Assembly (NCBI GenBank): GCA_027035825.1
Contig: JALVTX010000204.1
Span: 1 to 6,505 of the forward strand
Source of the DNA: Mariprofundaceae bacterium
GTDB lineage: Bacteria; Pseudomonadota; Zetaproteobacteria; Mariprofundales; Mariprofundaceae
Direction of reading: 5' to 3'
DNA length: 6,505 nt
Shown here: piece after piece, positions 1-6,177 of the stretch
Layout of the letters: each line of letters opens with the position of its first letter
How positions within the stretch are numbered: the stretch's first letter is position 1
Program-made: the position numbers and the translations under genes
Notes under the pieces: model-generated
Databases searched by the model: none
Told to the model about the DNA's origin: nothing
Seen by the model: only the letters and a program-made list of their open reading frames with translations

Positions 1-1202
1 ATGGCGCGGCCCAGGCTGGTCTTGCCCACGCCGGGCGGGCCCACGAACAGGATGATGGAGCCGCCCACCTCCCGCTTGCGGGCGCCCACGGCGATGAACT
101 CCAGAATCCGCTCCTTCACGTCCTCCAGCCCCGCGTGATGGCGGTTCAGCACCCGCGCCGCGGTCTTCAGGTTCAGCCGGTCGCGCCCGTACTTGCCCCA
201 GGGCAGGCTGGTCAGCCAGTCCAGCCAGTTGCGCGAAACGCCATACTCGGCCGAGGATGGATCGAGCATCGACAGCTTGCGCAGTTCCTCCTCGAAGGCC
301 TCGCGCGCCTCGTCGGTCAGCGCGAGCTTCTCCGCCCGCTTCTTCAGCCGGGCGATCTCCTCCTGCCGCGGGTCTTCCTCCATGCCCAGCTCGCGCTGGA
401 TTTCATGCAGCTGCTCGTTGAGGAAGAAGCGCCGCTGCTGCTCGCTCATCCGCTCCTCGATGTTGGTGCGGATGCGCTTCTGGAGCTTGCTGATGTTCAG
501 CTCGCGGTTGAGCAGCGTCATCACCTTCTTCATGCGGTCGAAGATGGGGTAGGTTTCCAGCACCTCCTGCAGCTCCTCGCGGCTGGCCGTGGTCATGCTG
601 GCCGCGAAATCCGCCAGGTGGTTCGGCTCGTCCAGGCCGAAGCGGGAGAGGAACTGCCGTAGCTCCTCCTCGTGCAGCGGATTGTGCTTGAGCAGTTCCT
701 TGATGATGTTGACGATGGCCACGGTGTAGGCGCGCAGTTCGGTATTATCCTCATAGCTCGTCTCGGGCAGGTATTCCACCTGCGCGCGCACGTGCGGCGG
801 CCCGGCCACGAACTCGCGCACGCGGAAGCGCTCGATGCACTCGACCACGACATGCAGCCCGTGGCCGGACACCTCCACCGCCTTGACCACCTTCGCGGCC
901 ACGCCGACGCGATACAGGTTGTCCGTCGTGAACGGGGCCTCGTCGTCGCGCACCAGAATCAGCCCCACGTGCTTCTCGCCGGCCTTGGCGATTTCGTGGA
1001 AGGCGCGCACGATCTCCTCGCCCTCGTACACCAGCGGCACGATGAGGCCGGGGAACAGCGGCCGGTTGGACAGCGGCAGGATGCTCAGGTACGGCGGCAG
1101 CAGATCGCGCACGGCCACGATGCCGGGCGCCGCCTGGGCCTCCTCCGCCTTGTTGTCGTCTTCCGGGTCGATGATTTCGGGGTCGAGAATTTCATCTATC
1201 AT
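1..1202 (-). CDS. lon: ATP-dependent Lon protease (LonA type), N-terminal half, truncated by window edge
   Basis: Lon is a cytoplasmic AAA+ serine protease that unfolds and degrades misfolded and regulatory proteins. I read 400 uninterrupted residues from the ATG at 1202. Residues 1-25 are an acidic extension (MIDEILDPEIIDPEDD). The Lon substrate-binding domain follows (LPLSNRPLFPGLIVPL near residues 42-57), then a charged helical segment containing ERMSEQQRRFFLNEQL and LDWLTSLPWGKY. The AAA+ module begins with GLEDVKERILEFIAVG and reaches the Walker A motif GPPGVGKT at 388-395 (catalytic Lys394). In E. coli Lon this lysine is residue 362, so the N-terminus here is about 32 residues longer. 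Walker B, the sensor residues and the Ser-Lys protease dyad lie outside the window. An in-frame TGA touches the ATG on its upstream side, so no longer start exists, and no Shine-Dalgarno sequence precedes it. The gene is divergent from htpX. The family assignment is certain; the exact start is less so. Confidence 0.97.
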   Translation of the reverse strand, partial: MIDEILDPEIIDPEDDNKAEEAQAAPGIVAVRDLLPPYLSILPLSNRPLFPGLIVPLVYEGEEIVRAFHEIAKAGEKHVGLILVRDDEAPFTTDNLYRVGVAAKVVKAVEVSGHGLHVVVECIERFRVREFVAGPPHVRAQVEYLPETSYEDNTELRAYTVAIVNIIKELLKHNPLHEEELRQFLSRFGLDEPNHLADFAASMTTASREELQEVLETYPIFDRMKKVMTLLNRELNISKLQKRIRTNIEERMSEQQRRFFLNEQLHEIQRELGMEEDPRQEEIARLKKRAEKLALTDEAREAFEEELRKLSMLDPSSAEYGVSRNWLDWLTSLPWGKYGRDRLNLKTAARVLNRHHAGLEDVKERILEFIAVGARKREVGGSIILFVGPPGVGKTSLGRA

Positions 1203-1208
1203 TCAGAC

Positions 1209-1238
1209 TATATAAACGAGCATGGGCCCGCTTTCAAG
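1209..1238 (-). promoter_or_regulatory. lon promoter, possibly heat-shock type and leaderless
   Basis: On the minus strand CTTGAAA (1238-1232) contains TTGAAA, five of six matches to the -35 consensus and an exact match to the E. coli sigma-32 -35 core. A 17-base spacer separates it from TATATA (1214-1209), with an overlapping TATAGT (1211-1206). Only GTCTGA lies between TATATA and the lon ATG, so the expected start of transcription falls on or next to the A of the start codon. The -10 region looks more like a housekeeping box than the sigma-32 CCCCAT type. The call is inferred from motif and spacing alone. Confidence 0.6.
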
Positions 1239-1265
1239 GGGCGCCCCGCAGCACTTGAAGCGGGC
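1226..1265. repeat. Inverted repeat joining the two divergent -35 boxes
   Basis: The left arm GCCCGCTTTCAAG (1226-1238) and right arm CTTGAAGCGGGC (1254-1265) are reverse complements apart from one extra T in the left arm. A 15-base centre (1239-1253) separates them. Each arm contains the -35 box of one promoter, lon on the left and htpX on the right. A second, smaller palindrome GGGGCGCCCC lies at 1238-1247. The symmetry may only reflect two similar heat-shock -35 boxes back to back, or it may be the operator of a dimeric regulator. It is not a CIRCE element. Confidence 0.7.
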
Positions 1266-1283
1266 GGCGCCCGCCCCTATAAA
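1255..1283 (+). promoter_or_regulatory. htpX promoter
   Basis: TTGAAG (1255-1260), a 17-base spacer and TATAAA (1278-1283) match the -35 and -10 consensus at four and five of six positions. Read as a heat-shock promoter, the same DNA gives CTTGAAG followed by CCCCTATAAA, close to the CTTG and CYTAT boxes described for alphaproteobacterial sigma-32. The spacer contains the perfect short palindrome CGGGCG-G-CGCCCG (1261-1273). Transcription should begin near 1290, leaving a leader of about 20 bases before the htpX ATG. Confidence 0.7.
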
Positions 1284-1300
1284 TCGCCAACCATCAACCT

Positions 1301-1305
1301 GGAGG
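1301..1305 (+). promoter_or_regulatory. Ribosome binding site of htpX
   Basis: GGAGG sits five bases before the ATG at 1311. This fixes the htpX start and contrasts with the absence of any such site before lon. Confidence 0.85.
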
Positions 1306-1310
1306 TCTGA

Positions 1311-2246
1311 ATGCGCTCGTTCAAGGGTCTGTTCCTGCTGATTGTCGCCAACCTGCTCGTCTTCCTGACGCTGGTCATCTCGGGCAACATCCTGATTCAC
1401 TTCGTGCTGCCCGCCTTCGGCATTGACCTGCGCGGCAGTCTCACCACCTACCAGTTCGCCTGGGCCATGGTGTTCGGCTTCGGCGGCGCCTTCATCTCGC
1501 TGCTGATGTCCAAGCCAATGGCCAAGGGCATGTACCGGATGCAACAGGTCGTGGAGCCGCGGACGCCCAAGGAGGCCCTGGTGTTCAACACCATCAAGGA
1601 GCTGGCCGCGCGCAACGGCGTGAAGATGCCGGAGGTCTGGGTCTATTGGGATGACGATCCGAATGCGTTCGCCACCGGCCCCGGCGCCAACCACTCGATG
1701 GTCGCCGTCTCCTCGGGCCTGGTGAACAACCTGAGCGACGACGAGGTTCGCGCCGTGCTGGCGCATGAAATGGGCCATGTCTGCAACGGCGACATGGTGG
1801 CCACGACGCTGCTCCAGGGCCTGATGAACACCTTCGTCTATTTCCTCGCCGGCGTCATCGCGCGCATCGCGGCCTCGGCCGGATCGCGCGACGGCGAGAT
1901 GAACTACATGGTCTATTTCCTCGTCAACATGCTGTTGCAGGTGCTGTTCTCAGTGCTGGCGATGATCGTCGTGATGTGGCATTCGCGCCGCCGCGAATTC
2001 CGCGCCGATGCGTTCGCGGCCCGCATGGTGGGCGCGGAGCCGATGATTCGCGCCCTGCAAAAGATCGACGCCATCTACCGCCAGGTGCAGCCGGCGGAGG
2101 AAGAGGCCGGCGGGCTTGCGCCGGCGGACGCCCTGGCCACGTTGAAGATCCACGGCACGGGCAGCCGGCTGGCCAGCCTGTTCGCCAGCCATCCGCCGAT
2201 CGAGGCGCGCATCGAGGCGCTGCGCCGGCTTCAGCACGGCGGCTGA
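1311..2246 (+). CDS. htpX: HtpX, membrane-bound zinc metalloprotease (M48 family)
   Basis: HtpX is an inner-membrane endoprotease that helps clear misfolded membrane proteins, alongside FtsH in E. coli. The 311-residue product is close to the usual family length (about 290). It has two N-terminal membrane segments (about residues 4-30 and 46-66), the catalytic zinc motif HEMGH at 152-156 and two further hydrophobic segments (about 166-188 and 200-223). The third zinc ligand is Glu229 in RREFRAD. The C-terminal signature HPPIEARIEALRRL is at 294-307. The family strings SLLMSKPMAKGM, NAFATG and NGDMV are all present, so the enzyme looks intact. GGAGG and a good promoter precede the start, and an intrinsic terminator follows the stop, so it is probably monocistronic. 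The divergent arrangement with lon and the shared CTTGAA boxes suggest stress co-regulation; that is inference. Confidence 0.97.
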   Translation: MRSFKGLFLLIVANLLVFLTLVISGNILIHFVLPAFGIDLRGSLTTYQFAWAMVFGFGGAFISLLMSKPMAKGMYRMQQVVEPRTPKEALVFNTIKELAARNGVKMPEVWVYWDDDPNAFATGPGANHSMVAVSSGLVNNLSDDEVRAVLAHEMGHVCNGDMVATTLLQGLMNTFVYFLAGVIARIAASAGSRDGEMNYMVYFLVNMLLQVLFSVLAMIVVMWHSRRREFRADAFAARMVGAEPMIRALQKIDAIYRQVQPAEEEAGGLAPADALATLKIHGTGSRLASLFASHPPIEARIEALRRLQHGG

Positions 2247-2276
2247 GGGAAGCAACTGACGCACGCAGGCCGGGCC

Positions 2277-2308
2277 CGGGCCGGAGCATTTGGCGCCGGC
2301 CCGTTTTT
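2277..2308 (+). terminator. Rho-independent terminator of htpX
   Basis: CGGGCCGG (2277-2284) pairs perfectly with CCGGCCCG (2296-2303) across an 11-base loop, and TTTTT (2304-2308) follows at once. It begins 30 bases after the htpX stop codon and should end that transcript before the downstream CinA-like gene. Confidence 0.88.
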
Positions 2309-2565
2309 GTGGCCAGCCCGGATTTTCATGTGATCGCGGACGGATGGCGCGGGATGCGCGAGGCCGGGGCTCGCATGCAGGCAAGAAGCATGGCCGTCGC
2401 CATGGTTCGCGGCCGAAGGCGCGTATCCGGCCCGCGCAGACAAGCCAGGCGCCGCGAAATGCAGGGCGTCAATCTTCAACAGCGCGTCCATTCCAACGCA
2501 ACACCCTCATGCATTTCGACATGCCAAACCCCGGCGCATGGTCATCATGAAAATTCCGGGCTAAG
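2309..2565. other. Spacer without a convincing gene
   Basis: The 257 bases between the htpX terminator and the CinA-like gene contain several short open frames on both strands. Their translations are rich in Arg, Pro, Ala and Gly, have no recognisable domain and lack ribosome sites. I see no tRNA, terminator or strong promoter. TCGACA (2516-2521) matches a -35 box at five of six positions, but no acceptable -10 box lies at the right distance. The promoter of the downstream gene therefore remains unidentified. Confidence 0.5.
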
Positions 2566-3321
2566 ATGCAAGCAATGAGCCCGCGCACGCACCAGACCGC
2601 CGCCCTGCTGATCATCGGCAATGAAATCCTCTCGGGGCGCACCCGCGACGCCAATGGCTGGCGCGCGGCGACGCGGCTGTTCGAGCGCGGATGCCGGCTG
2701 GGCGAGATCGCCGTCGTGCCGGACGAGGCCGAGCGCATCATCGCGGCCCTCGAACGCCTGCGCACGGGCTTCGACGCCGTCATCACCTCGGGCGGCATCG
2801 GCCCCACCCACGACGACATCACGATGGAATGCGTGGCCCGCGCCTTCGGCGTGCCGCTCCTGGAGCACGCGGAAACGCTGGCCGTGATGCGCGAGCACTA
2901 CGGCGAGGAAGGCCTGAACCCCGGCCGCCGCCGCATGGCCCGCTTGCCCCGGGGCGCGCGCCCCATCATCTGCGAGCGCTCCATCGCGCCGGGCGCGCAC
3001 ATCGGCAATGTCTATGTGCTGGCCGGCGTGCCGGAGATCTTCGCCTCGCAACTGGAGGCCATCCTGCCCAAGTTCGGCGGCGAGGGATTTCTGCGCCGCG
3101 AGATCGAGGTGTCGCTGCCCGAAAGCGCCTTCGCCCGGCCCTTGGGCCGGCTTCAGTCGCGTTTCCCGGACGTGGAGATCGGCTCCTATCCCAGCCGCTG
3201 CGGCGACCACCCCTGCGGCAAGATATGCCTCAGCTCGCGCGACGCCGCGCGTCTCGACGCCGCTGAGGCCGAAGTGCGCGCGATGCTGACTTCTCTCGAA
3301 TCAACGCAGGCTAACGATTGA
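2566..3321 (+). CDS. CinA-family protein, stand-alone MoCF (molybdopterin-binding-like) domain
   Basis: The 251-residue protein belongs to the CinA N-terminal family (COG1058), whose fold is shared with MoaB and Mog. Members studied elsewhere have ADP-ribose pyrophosphatase activity linked to NAD turnover; the substrate here is not shown. Signatures are GNEILSGRTRDAN (18-30), TSGGIGPTHDDIT (74-86), NVYVLAGVPEIF (148-159) and EIGSYPS (204-210). The C-terminal PncC-type nicotinamide-nucleotide amidase domain of full-length CinA (about 400 residues) is absent. Short stand-alone versions are common, so this need not be a truncation. No signal peptide or membrane segment is seen, so it should be cytoplasmic. 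ATG at 2566 and ATG at 2575 both fit the family's N-terminus, and neither has a clear ribosome site. The 3' end overlaps the convergent gene by 11 bases. Confidence 0.9.
   Translation: MQAMSPRTHQTAALLIIGNEILSGRTRDANGWRAATRLFERGCRLGEIAVVPDEAERIIAALERLRTGFDAVITSGGIGPTHDDITMECVARAFGVPLLEHAETLAVMREHYGEEGLNPGRRRMARLPRGARPIICERSIAPGAHIGNVYVLAGVPEIFASQLEAILPKFGGEGFLRREIEVSLPESAFARPLGRLQSRFPDVEIGSYPSRCGDHPCGKICLSSRDAARLDAAEAEVRAMLTSLESTQAND
3311..3321. other. Tail-to-tail overlap of two convergent genes
   Basis: The TGA of the CinA-like gene (3319-3321) lies inside the end of the leftward secreted-protein gene, whose TAG reads 3313-3311. The two coding regions share 11 bases. No GC-rich hairpin with a T-run is visible on either strand nearby, so each transcript may run antisense into the other gene or end by a Rho-dependent mechanism. 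Confidence 0.8.
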
Positions 3322-4753
3322 ACATGATGAGCGAGTGCAAGGCCACATGATGACCATCCACTCGCACCGCCACCCACCCTCCATCGGGTGAAACAGCGAT
3401 GAGGCGCGCGCCTTGCTGCAATTTACCGCTGTCGAGCTCGATGCTGCCGAAACGGCTGGCACGCCGGGCGCGCCCATCCAGCGGGTCAACACGCCAGATC
3501 TCCGCGCGTCGGCTCGTGGTGGTGGACATCGCCGGGCCACCCCGCGCCGGCGCCTCGACACCCGGGTCTCTGAGAAGCCACAAATAACTCCCATCGAAGC
3601 CCACCGGGCCGAACCAGAAACCCTCTCGTGGAAGGGGCCAAGCCGCGCTTTCCCGCAATGTTCCTTCGCCCGTGGGCTCCAAGCGGATGAGGTGAATGCC
3701 GCCCGCCATGTCCGCCGTGGCCCACAGGAAGGGACCAGCCGGCATGGCGCAACTGGTCCAGACCCGGTTGGCGCCCACGAGAGTGCGCTCACCGCTGCGC
3801 AAGTCCATCAGCCAGGCGCGGAATCCGCTGCAAAGCAGCGCCTGCTTCGCACCGCCGGCCGGCGCGCCGGCGTGCCGCCGCCATTCCTGTTCATGGATGC
3901 TATGCCAGGGGCGCGGTACAAGCACCGCCGCCAAGGGCGGCGCACCGGTGTAGAGCGGGCGAACTTGCGCCAGCGCGCCGGGCGATGCCAGGCTCGACAA
4001 CGCAAGGGCGTGAAGCCCCCCTCGCGCCACGAGGCTGTAGAGACCGATCATCGGCTGGCCCTTGTCGTTCCGCCGCCAGCCCAGCAGCGTCTCCTCCCCG
4101 GTCCAGGCCAGGGGCACGAATCCCTTGGCGATCTGCTCCACCTGGAGCGTCCCACGATCCAGGAACACGCTGGCCGATCCAGGAAGACGGCTGACCCAGG
4201 CCACGACATGCCGGCCCCCAATGCGAACGCCCACCCGCAGGTTGGCCAGTTCCACCCGGACTTGGTGCTGTCCGGGCACCTGTTCGACCCGGTCGTCCAC
4301 CCGCGCTCGGCCTCGCCAGATGGGTATCCGCCGCCGCTCGTGCAGCCGTCCATTCTCGATGCCGAGAATCCGCAGCCCCATCTCCCGCACCCAACGCATG
4401 CCCTCGATCTGTCGCTGCGCGATGCCGGGATGTTCCCGCACGGCCTCTACGAACAGGCGCATCAGGGCCCGGCTGAGCCCATCCTTGCCGCCTCCTGACC
4501 GGCTCAGCTCATCAACGATTTCCCCCACGGGAGCGTGTTGCCAATGTTCCAGCGCCTTGCCGGCCTTTCGGCGCTCTTCCGCCGTGGCGCCTTCCACCAT
4601 GGCGTAGGGCGCAATCAGCCTCTGTTCATCGAGAAAGACGAGATCGCCCCAAGGCACAACCTCGCGCAAGGCCGCGCTCGTCCCTTCCGCCCGCGCCGCC
4701 AACGACGCGGTCATCAAGAGCAGGATCAATGTAAACAACGCCCCCCGGTTCAT
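3311..4753 (-). CDS. Secreted protein with beta-propeller-like repeats, family not recognised
   Basis: The 480-residue product starts with a classical signal peptide: MNRG, a hydrophobic core (ALFTLILLLMTASLAA) and an ARA-EG cleavage site after residue 22. It should be periplasmic or exported and has no other membrane segment. Residues 25-130 look mainly helical and charged. The rest alternates short beta-rich strings with turns, such as AEIWRVDPLDGRARR (417-431) and AVSPDGGWVAVRVDG (453-467), which resemble WD40 or TolB-like propeller blades. No catalytic motif is recognised. An in-frame ATG exists upstream at 4801, but the start at 4753 is preferred. It has AGAAGG seven bases upstream, begins directly with the signal peptide, and its ATG overlaps the TGA of the preceding gene (ATGA). 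This is the third visible gene of the leftward operon. Coding status is fairly sure; propeller fold is inferred and function unknown. Confidence 0.85.
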   Translation of the reverse strand: MNRGALFTLILLLMTASLAARAEGTSAALREVVPWGDLVFLDEQRLIAPYAMVEGATAEERRKAGKALEHWQHAPVGEIVDELSRSGGGKDGLSRALMRLFVEAVREHPGIAQRQIEGMRWVREMGLRILGIENGRLHERRRIPIWRGRARVDDRVEQVPGQHQVRVELANLRVGVRIGGRHVVAWVSRLPGSASVFLDRGTLQVEQIAKGFVPLAWTGEETLLGWRRNDKGQPMIGLYSLVARGGLHALALSSLASPGALAQVRPLYTGAPPLAAVLVPRPWHSIHEQEWRRHAGAPAGGAKQALLCSGFRAWLMDLRSGERTLVGANRVWTSCAMPAGPFLWATADMAGGIHLIRLEPTGEGTLRESAAWPLPREGFWFGPVGFDGSYLWLLRDPGVEAPARGGPAMSTTTSRRAEIWRVDPLDGRARRASRFGSIELDSGKLQQGARLIAVSPDGGWVAVRVDGHHVALHSLIMFNR

Positions 4754-6177
4754 GGCGTTGCCTTCTCTTGGGAAAGATGAATGTGGATATCCCGATTCCA
4801 AACCGAAATCTTGTTGTTTCCGGCGCCGAACGCCACCGCCGTCACGCGCAGGCGGGCCGGGATGTCGCGCCCGTATCGGCGGTCGCCTTGACGCAGCAGG
4901 TTTTTCAGAACGGAGGGAGACATCGAATAAAGAAAATCCACCTCTCCGTCATGCCAGGTGATTTGCTCCAGCCGGCGCGTCGCGGGAAGACGGGGTTTCA
5001 GGGGCGGCATCATCTCCGCCATGCCGGCGAGGAAGGTCGCACGCCCTTTGCCGTCGGGAATCTGGAAAAGTTCGCCCTTGCCCCCGGGCATCAGCCAGGC
5101 GCCCAGACGATCGAGCCGCACCGGCGTGTTGAAGCGCAGCCGGATTTCGAGGCCGCTGTTGTGGCGATCGCCTCGGATGACAGGCTCGATGCCCATCACC
5201 TTCACGCCGGGCGCGACCCTGTCCGTATCCACCAAATTGAAGCTTTCGCCCGGCGACTCGCCTGGATGTCTGGTTACCGTTTTGATCCAAAAGCGTTGCG
5301 GAGGCTGTCCGTCTCGCAAAATGAGGTCTGCTGGCCGGAGCAGCACGAGGCCGTCCGGCTCGGCAAGCACATCGCTCGCCATCACCGGACAGTCGTTGAT
5401 GGGGTGCCGATTCCCTTCCGGCCCGCAGTCGAGCAACGTATGGTGAACCACCAACCCGTGTTCCGGATCATCGCCCCAGGGGAGTTTTGGCGACAATCGC
5501 CCATACAGGCCATACCGCCCGTCCGCAAAGCGCACCCAATGGAAATGCATGAGCGGCTGCTCCTCGCCACTGGCGCCAAGTTGACCGAGCGGCGTGAACC
5601 AGAACACCGCAAGGGCCGCGGCCCAGATGACCCCAGCCAGAGCGGCCCATCCCGCCATGGCCAGGAGGTTCCACCGCAGCGACTCGGAAAAAGGCTGCCT
5701 TTTCCGTTCCAGCCAACGCCAAGCCAGCCACAACAGGGCGAAGACGAACAGATAACCTACGACATAGAACACGGTGATCCAGAGGATACCGAAGGCGAGG
5801 CCACCGCCGATGCCTGAAAAATCGCCAGCAATCGAAGCGCCGGCCCCCGCGGTATCCAGCAGCCATATCACCACTCTCTGCAACAGATACATCAGGGCGT
5901 TAGCCGCCAGCAACAGGAAAAGCACCTCCAGCATCCGTTTCATGAAGGCGCGCAATTGGCCCCGCCGGCGCAAGCCCCAAACGCGGTATCCCCACCAGGC
6001 CGCCAGGGGCAACAGCCACAGGCTGGAAAAGGGATTCAAACCGAAGGACGGTCTCCCCACGGCCCCGGAGGCCACTGGATTGGGCAGCAGGGCCGCAAGC
6101 AGGACGATTTCGACCCAGCGGCCGGTGCGGGATGCCAGCCATTCGTCCAGACTGCTTGTCATGACCTGTTCATTCAT
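4750..6177 (-). CDS. Multi-pass membrane protein with large C-terminal soluble domain, unknown function
   Basis: I do not recognise this 475-residue protein. The N-terminal 195 residues hold about five hydrophobic segments: a weak one near 22-38, then about 52-68, 82-106, 127-154 (ending in WLAWRWLERKRQ) and 171-195. Basic stretches RRRGQLR (70-76) and ERKRQ (157-161) interrupt them and probably face the cytoplasm. Residues 200-475 are soluble, beta-rich and free of membrane segments, with strings such as HFHWVRFADGRYGLYGRLSP (211-230) and two cysteines, Cys251 and Cys263, that could form a disulfide if this part is periplasmic. No known catalytic signature is evident. The start at 6177 has an excellent GGAGGTGA site and overlaps the previous gene by 8 bases; Met6 is a weaker alternative. 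The stop TGA shares bases with the ATG of the next gene. Tight coupling with two likely beta-propeller proteins suggests one envelope complex, which is inference. Confidence 0.85.
   Translation of the reverse strand: MNEQVMTSSLDEWLASRTGRWVEIVLLAALLPNPVASGAVGRPSFGLNPFSSLWLLPLAAWWGYRVWGLRRRGQLRAFMKRMLEVLFLLLAANALMYLLQRVVIWLLDTAGAGASIAGDFSGIGGGLAFGILWITVFYVVGYLFVFALLWLAWRWLERKRQPFSESLRWNLLAMAGWAALAGVIWAAALAVFWFTPLGQLGASGEEQPLMHFHWVRFADGRYGLYGRLSPKLPWGDDPEHGLVVHHTLLDCGPEGNRHPINDCPVMASDVLAEPDGLVLLRPADLILRDGQPPQRFWIKTVTRHPGESPGESFNLVDTDRVAPGVKVMGIEPVIRGDRHNSGLEIRLRFNTPVRLDRLGAWLMPGGKGELFQIPDGKGRATFLAGMAEMMPPLKPRLPATRRLEQITWHDGEVDFLYSMSPSVLKNLLRQGDRRYGRDIPARLRVTAVAFGAGNNKISVWNRDIHIHLSQEKATP
4761..4766 (-). 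promoter_or_regulatory. Ribosome binding site deciding the start at 4753
   Basis: Minus-strand AGAAGG lies seven bases before the ATG at 4753, inside the end of the upstream gene. It supports the 480-residue reading over a start at 4801 that would put 16 hydrophilic residues before the signal peptide. Confidence 0.65.

Noticed and set aside
1226..1265. CIRCE operator for HrcA between lon and htpX
   Set aside because: The arms (GCCCGCTTTCAAG and CTTGAAGCGGGC) do not match TTAGCACTC and GAGTGCTAA, and the 15-base centre is longer than the 9 bases of CIRCE.
672..1310. Long open frame of 212 codons on the plus strand opposite lon
   Set aside because: It mirrors the lon codons in a GC-rich gene, reads through the divergent promoter and gives a His, Leu and Val rich product with no domain. 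lon on the other strand is unmistakable.
2231..2491. Possible 86-codon minus-strand gene in the spacer downstream of htpX
   Set aside because: The first residues look natural, but there is no good ribosome site, the rest is Ala, Pro and His rich, and the frame runs through the htpX terminator into the end of htpX.
2545..3210. 221-codon minus-strand open frame opposite the CinA-like gene
   Set aside because: It is an antisense shadow; the plus strand carries all the CinA-family signatures.
3413..4498. 361-codon open frame on the plus strand opposite the secreted-protein gene
   Set aside because: Its product is rich in Arg, Pro, His and Gln, has no domain or ribosome site, and the minus-strand frame has a signal peptide, a ribosome site and operon overlap.
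4753..4801. Upstream start at 4801 for the secreted protein
   Set aside because: It would add 16 hydrophilic residues before a typical signal peptide and enlarge the overlap with the upstream gene, and the start at 4753 has its own ribosome site.
4768..5817. 349-codon open frame on the plus strand opposite the membrane-protein gene
   Set aside because: The minus-strand frame encodes coherent membrane segments and has a perfect ribosome site; the plus-strand product looks like a GC-rich shadow.
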